DNA of 64,000 nucleotides from Diphasiastrum complanatum (GCA_029204225.1 CM055104.1:46496933-46560932); one strand, 5' to 3'; shown: positions 46,306 through 58,375, counted from the first letter of the stretch. The notes: a model not told the origin generated them from the sequence alone. Numbers and translations are program-made.

Positions 46306-46918
46306 CAACTGCCTATCAGCAAGCAACTTTTGAGAAGAACTGGATGAATGCCAGTAGACTCCAGCAGACTGGCAGTCGCATTCGACGACCTAATTACTTA
46401 GTATAAATCAGCTGTTCATACATCTCATTATTAATAATATTGTGAATTGTGAAGGAGTTGAGTGTTATTACATGATGCTTCCTACGCTCTTATCAAGTAG
46501 ATCGTTCACAACCAGAAAGTATTGTAGTTAGCTCTCTATCAAGCTTTCAAGCTTGAACTCTCTTGAGCATTCTAGCTCAATTACTCAGAGATAGCTTTAG
46601 AGTGCACGGTTTCTATCCGCTATTGTTTTGTGCTCATTAGCATCTGGTCTTGTTTTTCTGAATCAAAAATATTTTCTTATTGTGTTCAGTTTGTGTCAGA
46701 ATGCATGCATCTCTGTATTGCTTTTGTAACTGGTAGAAATTGTCTGAGAATTCAATACTTTATGTTTGGCTACGTAGTCACTTAGTATCTAGCAAAAGTT
46801 AGTTGCTAAAGATTGGACGTGATTCCCATCACTACTACTTTGTTTAATTTTTGATAGGCGTAGTCATGCATTGGAAGTAGGAAGTTTTTGCTATTCCATT
46901 GCTCACCTATTTTCGACA
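46306..46918 (+). repeat. Truncated 5' LTR of Copia C
   Basis: Matches 51335-52024. It lacks an ~85-bp segment present in the 3' LTR (around 51610-51690) and the first ~450 bp of the LTR. Ends CTATTTTCGACA. Confidence 0.9.
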
Positions 46919-47181
46919 TAATATGAGAGCATACTATCATAGTATCAGTGCTAGATCACTACTTCTTTATCTGAACTGTCACGATATCAGACTTGTGATC
47001 TCTATCGGGGCCTAATACTATTTTGATATCAGAACGAAAAGCTCTAATACTTGATATTTTTTGCGATATCAAATTGATATCATATTCTTCAGTTCCTTTC
47101 ATCTTTTCAGTATCAGAGAATTGATTTCCAATTGTAGCGCAACATGATATCTCTCTTAACGTCGTCAGACTAAAGTTCCAA

Positions 47182-50100
47182 ATGGATTCTCAAAGTAAAG
47201 TGGGTCTTATTGCAGACAAACTGAATGGATCCAATTATCATAAAGATGAAGACCTTGCTAATCGCCAACAAGTTGTGGGGTGTTGTTCCAAGTATCGAAG
47301 TGAAACCTGAAGACGACATAGAAGACTCAAAATGGAAATCGAAGGATGGTAAAGCTTTCGTGCTTATTATCCTCAATATATCATAGACTCAAATTGGCCA
47401 CATAGCTGAAGCTAAAACTTCGAAAGAAGTTTGGGACATCCTGAGCTCACTATATGATGTGAGAGACGTAACTACCAAGTTACACCTACAAAGGAAATTC
47501 TTCACACTCAAGATGTCGAATAATGATCCTCTTCATAATCATATTAACTAGTTTAAGAATCTCTTGCAACAGATGGCTGTTGTCGAATCAATCATAGATG
47601 ATCAAGACACAATCACTATGTTGCTGCAAGAAGATAATCGAAGAAGTCAAGACACTTTGTCTACCTCTTTGTCTCATGCTCTGTGTCAACAAGGGCTCGA
47701 AACGACAAAAGCAGAAATGCTCCAAGCAGTCTACATCGAATCATAAATAGACTCAAAGTCAAGAACAATCCACATTCATTGAAGAAGAAGATGTTTTGTA
47801 GGTATTGCAAGCGCAATAACCATGAGATCCAAGATTGCCGAATTCTCAAAGCAAAGAATGCAACCAAGCAACCTGATCAACAAGTAAATACAGTTACAAC
47901 ATCTCCTGAAGTTGAAATGGATGAAGGCGCTTTTATGGTCAAAGACAAATACACGAATTCGGATGATTTGTGGTTTCTGGATTCCGGAGCTACTCAACAT
48001 ATGACCAATTATCATGAGATTCTCCAATCCTATATGCCTTACAGCACAAAGAAGTATATTCATCTTGGTGATGATAGTACTCACACTATCGAAGGTGAAG
48101 GTACTGCAAGATTGAGATTCCAACATGATCGATTCAAACTACTGTCAAAAGTCTTGTATGTTCTTAAACTCTCTACAAATCTGTTATCAGTAGATTTAGG
48201 TCATAAGCTGGAGTGTGATGCAGAATTACCGATAGGAGTAATATGATCCTTGCACTCGGCAAGAGGCATGGATACCTATATAGATTGGCACATTGTTATT
48301 TTGATTCTAGTCAAGCCTTGAAAATTTCTGTTTTTGTCAATAAAGTATTACTATGGCATCATCACTTAGGACACTTATGGGGACCTATGCAAACTACTTC
48401 ATTGCTAGATGCAAAGTATTTCATTACCTTTATTGATGAATTCTCTAGAAGAACAGCTGTTTATTTTATAAAACATAAATCAAAGGCTTTCATCAAGTTC
48501 AGACAATTCAAAGAGCATGCAGAAAATCAAACTCGCAAACGAATCAAAGCACTGAGGTCAGATAATGGGGGAGAATATATCTCCACTGAATTCAAGGAGT
48601 ACTGCCTTAACAACAACATTGAGAAACAATACATTACCTCCTATTCGCCTCAGTCAAATGGTCTTGTTGAGAGAAAGAACAGAATCTTAGTCGAATCAGC
48701 AAAGTGCATATTATCACATGCGACACTTCCGAAGTCCTTCTGGACTGAAGCTATTTCAACAGCAACTTATATTTAGAACAGATGTCCTACTAAAGGTCTT
48801 TCAAACAAAACACCTTTCAAAGTTTGGACAAGTACCAAACCTTCTCTATCAAACTTACGAGTTTTTAGATGTATTGTTTATGCGCAAATTCTTCACGATC
48901 TTAGGAAGAAGCTCAACTTCAGAGTATCAAATGTATTCTCATCAACTACACTACTTCAGATCAAGCCTACAAGATGTTTGATCCCATCAAATCAAAGATA
49001 TTCACTAATTGGGATGTCATCTTCATCAAAGATCAGTTTATCGACCTCAAAGGAAAAGACAGTGCCCATGTAGCCAACCTGTCAGATTCTCCTAAGATAT
49101 TGAACTTTCCAGTTCCTCGGTCGACTATTTTCATTGAAGGTCCAAGCTCATCTACTCTTGACGAACAACATGTCAACAATGAATCTGAAGATGATGATGT
49201 TGCAGTTCAGCAACTACAGTATGATGAAAATGATCAACTTCTTGTATTTCCCAGAAGATCATCAAGAGCTAGCAGACCACCTAACAGGTATATCGACGAG
49301 TCTACAACTTACCTTGTTCACGAGCCGACAATTCTCGAAGAGGCACTCAGTCAGCTTGATTCAGAGCTCTAGAAAGAAGCTATGGATAAAGAGTATTCAT
49401 CTCTTGTCAAGAACCAGACATGGACAATTGTCTGGACAATTGTCGAATTACCTCCTAGCAAAAACGTAGTTGATTGCAAATGGATTTTTAAAGTCAAGTA
49501 CAAAGCAGACGGAAGCATCGACAAAAAAAAAGCCCCACTTGTCGCCAGAGGATTTTCTCAGGTATACAACGTCGATTACACTGAGACTTTTAGTCCAGTA
49601 GTCAAGCATTCTTCTATTCGACTTTTTATTATCGTTTGTTGATGCAGCAGATTTGGAAATACATCAAATGGATGTACAAACAACATATCTCAATGGAGTT
49701 ATCAAAGAAGACATTTACATGGTGCAACTCGAAGGTTATATTATCGAGGGTAAACACAATCATGTGTGTAAACTCCATAAGGCACTTTATGGCTTGAAGC
49801 AATCTGCTCGAGCATGGTTTCAAAGGATCAATATTTTTCTTATTGATCATGGCTACACACCTAGCTCTTCAAATTCGAATGTTTACTTCAAAACAGTGCA
49901 TCAGTCTTTTATCATTATCACTTTGTACGTGGACGACACATTGCTCTTTAGAAACGGTATTGATCTCATAAAAGAAGACAAGACAATGCTATCTTCTGAA
50001 TTCGACATGACCGATCTGGGCGAAGCTCATTTTTGCCTTGGAATTCAGATCCACAAAGACATAAATCAAAAGTTGATCTACATTATTCAACAAAGGTACA

Positions 50101-50825
50101 TCTACAATATGTTAGTCAAATATGAATTGCAAGTTAGCTCTCTCACCAATGGAACCAGGTTTCAAATTGTCAAAGGACCAGTGTCCTCAAACAATTCAAG
50201 AGAAGGAGCAGATGCGTGAGTATCCTTACCATTCTATTATAGGATCTCTTATGTATGCAATGATCTGTACCAAGCTAGACATAGCTTTTGCAGTCAGCTC
50301 TTTAAATCAGTATATGACCAACCTTGGTGTAACACATTGGAAGGCTCTTATTAGAGCCATGAGATATCTTTGAGCTACTATGGACTTTTGCATTTGTTAT
50401 GGAACAGTCGACAATGACAAACTCAATTCACTCATTGGTTTTACAGCTCGTGAATCTACTTCCGGATTTACATTCTTCCTCAACAATGGTCTGTTTCCTG
50501 GAACAGTCACAAGCAATCTTTGATAGCTCTATCTTCTACAGAAGCAGAGTATATCGCAGTCTCACAAGCTACAAAGGAAGTGATTTGGTTGAGAAACTTA
50601 CTCTCAGATATCAGTCTGAATCAATATGTCTTAACATTATTATTTTGTGATAATCAAAGTGCCATTGCCTTGTTAGCCAACCCTAGATTTCATTCTAGGA
50701 GTAAGCACACTGAACTGAAGTATCACTATGTCAGAAGCAAAGTTCTCGACGAAGAGGTCAGATTGCAGGATTGTCGAACGCAAGATATGACAACGAATAT
50801 TTTTACTAAGCTCGGATGCACATAG
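47182..50825 (+). pseudogene. Copia C gag-pol
   Basis: Gag N-terminus DSQSKVGLIADKLNGSNYH, then a frameshift to LHLQRKFFTLKMSNND and the gag tail with loss of part of the basic linker. Zinc knuckle CRYCKRNNHEIQDC at about 47795. Intact protease loop WFLDSGATQHM at about 47970-48005. GAG-pre-integrase LWHHHLGHL runs straight into GPMQTTSLLDAKYF at about 48370, so the integrase zinc finger and first catalytic Asp region are deleted. LRSDNGGEYIS and NGLVERKNR hold the other integrase catalytic residues. RT (49382-50219) has VDCKWIFKVKYKADGS, VDYTETFSPV, ALYGLKQSARAWF and YVDD at 49926-49937. RNase H (about 50400-50825) has SSTEAEYIA, CDNQSAIAL and SKHTELKYHYVR. At least five frameshifts. Confidence 0.9.
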
Positions 50826-50886
50826 AAAGTTTTGTGCAGAACTAAGTGTAAAGGTAAAGGCATTCATGGATTCAGATTAAAAGAAG

Positions 50887-52024
50887 TGTTGGAATATTCT
50901 CCTTCCTACTAATCAACTTATCAGTTTTTAATCTTCATCCAACTATTTATCCAATACTGCGGATTTTCTCGTGTTTTATATAGTCTGTAGAATTACAAGT
51001 GTTTTTACATAGTCTGCAGAAATACATGGAGTTTGACAATTGTGTTTGATTTTCTCTCTCTACAAAAACCCGACAGTGTCGTCTTTCTCGCATTTTTCAC
51101 CTGTCAGGAATTGCGAGTAAAAATGCAATGTTGCATTTTTCAAAGTGCCTTAAATGTTAAGGAAATGACTTTGGCAAAGTGTGGGGCTACTCCAATATTC
51201 AAGAAATGAGATTTTGAGACACTATCAAATTTCTCACAAAAGTTGCATTTTTTACTTGTGGCAGTTTACGTTCATTTATGCAGAGTGGTAGTTTACATTC
51301 ATTTATGCAGACAGATTGTTTACGGCCAATTGTCACTGCTTATCAACTAGCAACTTCTTAAAAGAACTCGATGAATGCCAGCAGACTCCAACCAACTGGT
51401 AGTTGTATTCGACGACCTACTTACTTAGTATAAATCAGCTGTTCATACATCTCATTATTAATAATATTGTGAATTGTGAAGGAGTTGAGTGCTATTACAC
51501 AACGGTTCCTGCACTCTTATCAAGTAGATCGTTCACAACCAGAAAGTATTGTAGTTAGCTCTCTATCAAGCTTTCAAGCTTGAACTCTCTTGAGCATTTT
51601 AACTCAATCTTTTAGAGATTTATTTTAGAGTTGCTATTGTGCTACTGCTTATCAGCAGAGTCGCTTATTTTGGACTTATTCTTAGTTACTCAGAGATAGC
51701 TTTAGAGTGTGTGGTTTCTATCCGCTATTGTTTTGCACTCATTAGCATCTGATCTTGTTTTTCTGAATCAATATTATTTCCTTATTGCGTTCAGTTTGTG
51801 TTAGAATGCATGCATCTCTGTATTACTTTTGTAACTGGTATAAAATTGTTTGAGAATTCAATACTTTATGTTTGGCTACATAATCACTTAGTATCTAGCG
51901 AAAGTTAGTTGCTAAAGATTGGATGTGATTCCCATCACTACTGCTTTGTTCAATTTTTGATAGGCGTAGGCATGCATTGGAAGTAGGAAGTTTCCGCTAT
52001 TCCATTACTCACCTATTTCCGACA
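50887..52024 (+). repeat. 3' LTR of Copia C
   Basis: 1138 bp, TGTTGGAATATTC...ACCTATTTCCGACA. It contains the reverse complement of the shared GCGARAAAGACGACACTG motif at 51071-51092 and CAAGCTTTCAAGCTTGA, a short palindrome, near 51565. Confidence 0.92.
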
Positions 52025-53276
52025 CTAAACAGTCTTGACATACATGTAACTCGACCTTATTATCAGGATAGTCTAGATGAAGAACAATAGAATGTTTAGA
52101 CATTTGCTGTACAGAAGCATGATTCAAATGACCAAGTCTATAATGCCAAAGTAAACTTCTATTTGCTTGAATTGAAGTACTGAGTGCCTGACTAGAGGCA
52201 AAAAAGCAATGACTTAATCTATACAAGTATCCATGTCTCTTTTCGAGTGCTAGGATCTTGCCAGTCCTATCAACTACTTTGCACTGATCACATTCAAATT
52301 CTACCTTATGTCCTAGATCTGTGATTATGCTTACAGAGAGCAGATGTGTAGACAGATTGGGTACATACAGGACTTTAGAAAGTAGCTTAGACTGATCATT
52401 TGCAAAGCTTAATCTTATAGTACCTTCACCTTTGATAGCTTGTGTGCTATTGTCGCTAAGGTGAATGTACTTGTTGGTACTATAGGGTGTATAGGACTCG
52501 AAACAGCTAATGAGGTTGGTCATATGCTGAGTGGCACTAGAATCCAGGAACCAAGAATTGTCGTTGGATGCTCCTTGATGGCTGGTCATGAAGGCATCAT
52601 GATTTGCTTCTTGAATAGGCTGTGGAGCTTCTGTAGCTGCATTGGCCAATTGATTTGACTGTCCCTTGTTGTTGTTCTTTGTTTGTAGTATCTGGCAGTC
52701 TTGAATCTTGTGGTTGTTTCTCTTGCAGTATCTACAGAACAACTTCTTCTTAGTCTGCGAGTTTGACTGTTCCTTGTGTTGTGTCAATTTTTGGTCTTGC
52801 TTTGATTGCTTCGGGCCTTTCTTCTTCTTTTGCTTAGTTGTGCCTCTGTTGGTGTACAAAGCATGAAAATTAGCCGAGGAACTGGTGGCTTCATTCCTCC
52901 ACTTGTCTTCCTGCAACAACATTGCAATGACTCTTGAAAGAGTCAGCTCTGGATGCGTTGTGATGATCATCACCCAGCTGTCGTATGAGCTTGACAAGCT
53001 TGTAAGCAGTTGCATTACTGCGTCTTGATCATCCATGACAGATCCGAAAGCGGCCATTTGCTTTAGTAGGTTCTTAAACTGGTTGATGTGATTCTACAGG
53101 GAATCACCATTCGCCATCTTGAGGGAACAAAATTTCTTCCTGAGATGTAGCTTGGAAGCTATCTCGCACTTCGTATAATGTGCTCAAATGTCCCGGACTT
53201 TCTTGGATGTCTGAGCTTCGGACACACGACCGATCTGAGTATCTAAAATGTTGAGGATGATCAACGCAAATGCTTT
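52025..53276 (-). pseudogene. Copia D: gag and protease part, right of Copia C and left of Copia E
   Basis: Minus strand. Begins in gag at KAFALIILNIL, just after the GCTTT target duplication of Copia E. It continues QIGRVSEAQTSKKV, LHLRKKFCSLKMANGDSL, then a 350-codon open frame from 53057: SYDSWVMIITTHPELTLSRV, zinc knuckle CRYCKRNNHKIQDC, and protease with WFLDSSATQHM (Ser replaces the Gly next to the catalytic Asp, which should impair activity). GAG-pre-integrase LLWHYRLGHLNHASVQQM and VCQDCL follow, where it is cut by the Copia C LTR at 52024. Same family as Copia B. Its gag N-terminus is at 56839-56970, on the other side of Copia E. Confidence 0.9.
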
Positions 53277-54143
53277 TGATGGGGCAAGGGAGATAGAAGA
53301 ACACGAACAAAGAAAAGAGCAGGAATATTGCGGAACAGCTCTCCCATTACAATCAGATGATAGATGAAAAAACAATCTAATAGAAAGCTTATGCTAAATA
53401 TAATCACAGCCTTAAGTGTTCAAAATTGCCCAACAGGATCTTTGAGAAGTGGCTAGGAACGTTTTTCGTTCTCAATAGATGACCTTCGACATTTTCTCTC
53501 TCTTCAGGATTTTGTGAAAAAGCCGAAGGTGTCCTCAAAAAGACAAAGGTGCCCCTTAAAAAGACGAAGGTGTCTTTAAAATAGTTTAGCTCATGAAAAT
53601 AGATGACCTTTGAAATTTTTTTCTCTCTTTGCATTTTTCAGGAAAATGTGAAAAAATTGAAGGTGTTAAAAACAGTTAAACTTTTGAACTATGCTAGTTT
53701 CGCATTTCGAGAAAATGCAAAAAAGACGACACTATGAAAAACATAGTTCATTTTTGCAGACTGTCGCGACACTTAGAGTATTTATGTAGACTATCGCAAA
53801 AGTAATGTATTTCTGCAGACCTGTTCTAAATGCAAGTTTGTGGAAGTCCTTGAAGATGGCCAAGTCTTCAATGACTTCAAGTTATTAAACTTAACATCTG
53901 AACTTGAAATTATGATAGGATTGGTTTATCTTTGCTGGACATCAACCAGAAGCCCGTTGTAGACGTTCTTCAAATCAATTGGTTGTCTAAGTTTGTGATT
54001 CCCGCAGGTATCAGATGAGCAGACGTAGAACCAAAGTTGGTTTCACCTGACCCTAGATCAATGATCAATAAACGTGCATGAATAATCATGAATTAGAAAT
54101 TAGTCATTCACCAAGGAGACAACCGTGAGCTTAATTTCCAACA
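53277..54143 (-). repeat. 3' LTR of Copia E
   Basis: 867 bp. On plus it contains three to four short tandem AAAAAGACGAAGGTG words at 53520-53575, of which the 5' LTR has one or two, and AAAAGACGACACTATG near 53721. Bounded by the polypurine tract on one side and GCTTT on the other. Confidence 0.85.
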
Positions 54144-54156
54144 GTCCCCCTTAAGG

Positions 54157-55900
54157 TCACGGTTGGTGCCTTGGTATCTTCGTTAGGTTCAGCATGTTGA
54201 AGAACTTCTGATGCTTAATCCTGGGAAGCGCTTTGGTGAAGATGTTTGCGACCATTTCTATTGTGGAGCAGTATTGAAGGATCACTTGCCCTGAGAAATC
54301 TTTCTCCCAAATGAAATGATACTAGATTTCTATGTGCTTGGATTTGCCATGAAATTTGGAATTCAGTGATAGTGAAATACAACTCAAGTTGTCGTTAGAG
54401 AGGTATTCACTGCCACCATCAGTTCGGAGTGCTTTCACTTTTGTAGACGTTTGTGTCTCAGCCATGGCCTTGAATCTCTTGAAGCATTCAAAGGCTTCAG
54501 ATTTGTGCTTAATGAACATGACTGTAGACCATCTAGAATAATCATCTATGAAAGTAATAAAATAGATTGCATCTCCTAAGGACGGAGTTGGAATTGGACC
54601 ACAAAGATCGCTATGTACAAGATCCAATACATGCTTTGTTTTGATGGAATGTGATTTGGGAAACTTGCTTCTAGAGTGTTTGTCGTAGATGCATGATTCA
54701 CAAGAGAAAGATTTTCTAACTAATGAAGAGGATAAATACAATCCATCAACTAAGTTATTACAATGCATATACGAAAGTGATCTTGTATTCGCGTGTCCAA
54801 ATCGACTATGCCACAAAATAGCATTATCGTTTACATTTTCATTAGTGATACTAGCTAATGCAACTGAATTAGAGAGTACATAAAGATTTCTGACTCTAGT
54901 GCATGTAGTCAAAGTAGTGTCTTCCTCGAATATTGTACACTGCTCAGATGAGAAAGTAATAGTGTAGCCCTCATCAGTTATCTTAGAGACTGATAACAGG
55001 TTCTTTGGTAGCTGAGGAACGTGAAGGATGTTGGGAGCACAAATAGATAGATAGTTGTTGAATGTGATCTTGACTGTTCCTTTGCCTTCCACGTGTATGG
55101 TGCTTGAATCTCCGAGGTAGATGAATTGATCTCTGCTATAAGCTGCATACTCGGTAAACCATTCTTGCGAGAGGTCATGTGTTGGGTAGCGTCGCTGTCC
55201 AGGTACCAGCTATCATAGTCTTCGTTGTTGTTGTTGTAAGCCATTAGCAAATGTGTATATTCCTCCTTGAATTCCGTCGCCTTGGAGGAGTCTGACTGCT
55301 TTTGTTGTTGCTTCTTTGCCTCGTTGTAGATCCGGATACAACACTCCTTGATGTCGTGATTGGCTCTCTTGCAATATCTGCAAAAAAGCTTCTTGCGCGA
55401 TCCACCATGCTCAGCTTGAGTGTGAGGCTTCTGTTGTTGCTGTTGCACTTGATTCTTGCCCTTGGAATAGTCTTTCTTCTTGGTGTACAGGGCCATGGAT
55501 TTGTGTTTGATGGACAGGCTGCTAGTCTTTTTCCACATTTCTTCTTGAAGAAGATGACCGATGACCTTTTAAAGAGTGAGGTCGGGTTGTTTGGAGATCA
55601 TCACCACAAAGTGTTCATACGACTTTGGAAGAGAAGAAAGCAAGGTCATAACGACATCATCATCTTGAATAGAACATCCTACAACTGATAAAGCTATTGA
55701 TGTGAGAAGTGATTGCAGTAGAATCAAACATGCTAAGAGTAAAGAACTTCCTTCTAAGATGTAATCTAGTGGTTACATCATGAGTCTCATAGAGATTTGA
55801 TAACAAATCTAATGCATCCTTAGAGGTTTTGCATGTGTTAACGTGAGATATTTGGGAGTCAGCCAGACAATAACAATTATAACAAAAAATGGTGGCGTAA
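54157..55900 (-). pseudogene. Copia E gag-protease-integrase fused to the RNase H tail
   Basis: From 55860 down: gag SHVNTCKTSKDALDLLSNLY, TTRLHLRRKFFTLSM, SYEHFVVMISKQPDLTL then a stop, zinc knuckle CRYCKRANHDIKEC, and protease WYLDSDATQHM (Asp replaces the usual Gly). After a frameshift near 55090 come KNLLSVSKITDEGY, ILWHSRFGHANTRSL and integrase with VHSDLCGPIPTPSL, FITFIDDYSRW and LRTDGGSEYLS. At about 54395 the frame jumps in phase to DNLSCISLSLNSKFHGKSKH, the RNase H C-terminus, and ends with NIFTKALPRIKHQKF and TGA at 54157. The Glu of integrase, all RT and most RNase H are deleted. Confidence 0.9.
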
Positions 55901-56171
55901 CTAAGATGCTCAAAATCATATGTCTCATGGACGGAGCGTTTCAGATAATATGTGCTGGGATGATCTATTTATAGATTGCATCCATGTACTAACTACATTA
56001 AATGTTTGTCATCTAATTAGGCAAGCCATTGTACTTGGAAGTATATGGCTTTTGTGACAACTGTACATAGTGTATATTGTCAACCCGTAGGGAATGTTGA
56101 TGTGAATGAGGTCGTCGCAAATTCTCTCACTTCGCATTTTACGTGAAGTGGTTTTCTCTCACTTCGCAAAT

Positions 56172-56833
56172 TTCAGGAAGTGGCTGGGAACGTTCTTCGT
56201 TCAAAATAGACAACCTTCGGCATTTTCTCTCTCTTCAAGATTTTGCGAAAAAGGCGAAGGTGCTTTCAAAACAATTTAACTCATGAAAATAGATGACCTT
56301 CGGGAATTTTTTCTCTCTTCGCATTTTTTGAGAAAATGCGAAAAAGCCGAAGGTGTTAAAAACAATTAAACTTTTGAACTATGCTAGTTTCGCATTTCAG
56401 AGAAATGTGAAAAAGGCGACACTGTGGAAAACATGGTTCATTTCTACAGACTGTCGCGACACTTAAAGTATTTGTACAGACTGTCACGAAAGTAATGTAT
56501 TTCTGCAGACTTGTTCTAAATGCAAGTTTATGGAAGTCCTTGAAGATGGCCAAGTCTTCAATGACGTCAAGTTATTAAACTTAACATCTGAACTTGAAAT
56601 TATGATAGGATTGGTTACTCTTTGCTGGAGATCAGCCGGAAGCCCGTTGTAGATGTTCTTCGAATAAATTGGCTGTCTAAGTTTGTGATTCCTGCAGGTA
56701 TCAAATGAGCAGATGTAGAACCAAAGTTGGTTTCACCTGACCCTAGGTCAATGATCAATAAACGTGCCGGAAGAATCATGAATTAGAAATTAGTCATTCA
56801 CCAAGGAGACAACTGTGGGCTTAATTTTCAACA
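56172..56833 (-). repeat. 5' LTR of Copia E (partial)
   Basis: Matches 53434-54143 with scattered differences, including AAAAAGGCGACACTGTGG near 56411 and the ACGTTCTTCGTTC and ATGACCTTCGG words. The portion corresponding to 53277-53433 is absent. Confidence 0.85.
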
Positions 56834-56838
56834 GCTTT

Positions 56839-56970
56839 GCCATCCTTCAGCTTCCATCTAGAGACTGTTGCGTCGTCAGCTTCGGGTATTCTCTTTTCAT
56901 ATGTAACAACGACATACAACTCCTTAGCCATTAGCACGGTTCTCTCCCATGCGTAGCATTCCTTGCTTGT
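56839..56970 (-). pseudogene. Copia D gag N-terminal piece
   Basis: Minus frame WERTVLMAKELYVVVTYEK, IPEADDATVSRWKLKDGKA, which lines up with Copia B gag (KTVLMAKEFYDVV...GKPEADDTSITRWKL) and continues at 53276 after Copia E. Upstream of 56970 the similarity to Copia ends. Confidence 0.8.
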
Positions 56971-57211
56971 CGGCATCTGTAAGCACAAGACTCTCAAGTG
57001 TGGAATGATCAGAAATAATTTGTAGTAGTAGATAATGTCTCGCAGATGCAATGATTAGTGAACTTATTGTCCAAACAACTCGTAGTTTCAAACTACCATC
57101 AGTGTAAAAGGACTATGGGATGCTACCATTGTCGACTTGCAAATTCGAAGACTCTGTTTCATTGGATTCCGTAAACTCGTAGGCTCCCTCTGATTGGCTT
57201 GCGCATAAGCT

Positions 57212-57229
57212 CCCCCCCCCCCCCCCCCC
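57212..57229. repeat. Poly-C run
   Basis: 18 consecutive C next to the point where the F-box pseudogene loses similarity. Confidence 0.95.
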
Positions 57230-57276
57230 TGCTCACCGAACTAACCCCTTGGCTTTCAATATCCACTTTTGCAACA

Positions 57277-57789
57277 AAGGAGGTCCCCAAATTTTGCTTT
57301 TCATTTTAGGAGGAATCCTTCCTCTATCCCAAGCTCTCTTCCAGGCAGCTCAATTCTCAGGTTTATGACTTCCTTGAAGTTTTTCAAAACTTCCCAAAGT
57401 GAATGATGAGAAATTTCTGCTGGCTTGGCTTTCTTCAATCCCAACATATGCTGTAATGCCTAAAAAGGTTTGTCAATGCTTCCATAGACAAATCGTGCAA
57501 AGTGGCTTAATACTTCTCTCCCTTTTACGTTTATGTTGCTCTCCTCTCTAGATATTACATAGTCCACCTTGACTACTACATTTTCAACTTGGGGTGCAAG
57601 AACACAAAACCTTTTTGACACTGCACAGCACCTTCCCAGGGTTATGATGTCACCTAGCTTATTAAATATGATTAAGAGCAAGGAATCTGGAAGGCGATCA
57701 AAGTTATCTACCGAGGTCGATGGTGCATAAAAGGGGAGTCTACGACAATGCCTACGCTCATCGGCTGCAAGGGCTAGTTCTAAATGCAT
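57277..57789 (-). pseudogene. F-box protein pseudogene (AUF1 / At5g46170-like family)
   Basis: ATG at 57789, then the F-box NFDRLPDSLLLIIFNKLGDI at about residues 28-47 with RCCAVSKRFCVLAPQVENVV. A VDYVISREES segment, SHFARFVYGSIDKPF, and after a TAG at 57460-57462 in the same frame ALQHMLGLKKAKPAEISHHS, LWEVLKNFKEVINLRIELPG and ELGIEEGFLLK, then a TGA at 57301-57303 where Trp is expected (LLKW in the family), and KAKFGD, after which similarity is lost. Intact proteins of this family are near 400 residues and serve as substrate receptors in SCF ubiquitin ligases, so this is the N-terminal ~45% with two premature stops. Both stops are explained by C-to-T changes. It is intronless as far as it goes. 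An upstream poly-C run (57212-57229) lies at the truncated end. Confidence 0.85.
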
Positions 57790-58097
57790 TGTTGCGGTGA
57801 GGAGAGCCGGTCAGCCAACAACAATTTCTAGCAGATGTATCTTTCGAATCTTTAGGACACTTGCTTACTATTAGCTTCCTGCAGCCTAATTTCTCTTTCA
57901 GCATAATCTAACCACCCAAAATATATGTCAATAAGATACTTGCTCTTTCTCTTGGGTTTCACCCAAGTATGCAGTAAATCTAGTCATAGAAAGCTTTGGA
58001 ACTAATCTCACTTGTTTTCATGCCTTAGCATCTTCTTGACACCTTTGGCTTCACACCCCTTCTGAAAATAAACTTTCTTCATAAATCGAATACATAT
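57790..58097. other. No gene recognised
   Basis: Sequence upstream of the F-box pseudogene (its former 5' side). No motif identified. Confidence 0.4.
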
Positions 58098-58375
58098 ACC
58101 TGTAGTAGCCTATTTTTCTCAAAAAGAAACACAAACGCGACTTCCACCTGAACTAACAAGCCTGTAGTCACTTGTTTTTCTTGAAAAGAAGAATAAGCAC
58201 TCCTTCCACTTAAACTAAGCTTCTAATCATCTGTTTTTTTTTTTTGAAAAGAAGAACAAACATTGCTTCCACTTGAACCAAGCCTCTAGTCACCTGTTTT
58301 CTTTTTTTTTAAAAACACAGACTGCTTCCACTTAAACCAAGCCTCTAGTCGCCTGTTTTTCTTGAGACTAAGAAC
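58098..58375. repeat. ~62-bp tandem repeat, about 4.5 copies
   Basis: Units start CTTCCACTTAAACCAAGCC and continue TCTAGTCACCTGTTTTTCTT, then a GAAAAGAAGAA tail. Unit starts are at 58141, 58203, 58266 and 58325, with a partial unit from 58098. The oligo-T inside the unit varies in length between copies. Confidence 0.85.

Larger units (their letters stand above)
46306..52024 (+). mobile_element. Copia C: nearly full-length but broken, truncated 5' LTR
   Basis: The 3' LTR (50887-52024) is complete with TG...CA ends. The 5' LTR (46306-46918) lacks its first ~450 bp and abuts the Gypsy fragment. A weak primer site (TATCAGTGCT) follows near 46944. Gag starts at 47182 with a frameshift near 47240. 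Pol runs to about 50825 through zinc knuckle, protease, integrase, RT and RNase H, with several frameshifts. The right LTR end touches the Copia D pol on the opposite strand, so it probably inserted in Copia D and later lost its left flank. Confidence 0.9.
53277..56833 (-). mobile_element. Copia E, inserted in Copia D gag, internally deleted
   Basis: Flanked by GCTTT at 53272-53276 and 56834-56838, splitting the Copia D gag reading exactly at ...LKDGKA|FALII. The 3' LTR is 53277-54143 with polypurine tract CCTTAAGGGGGAC at 54144-54156. The 5' LTR starts at 56833 (TGTTGAAAATTAAGCC on minus) and is recognisable down to about 56172; beyond that, its inner end, the primer site and the gag start are replaced or lost. 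The remaining coding part is gag, protease, first half of integrase and the RNase H tail. Confidence 0.9.
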
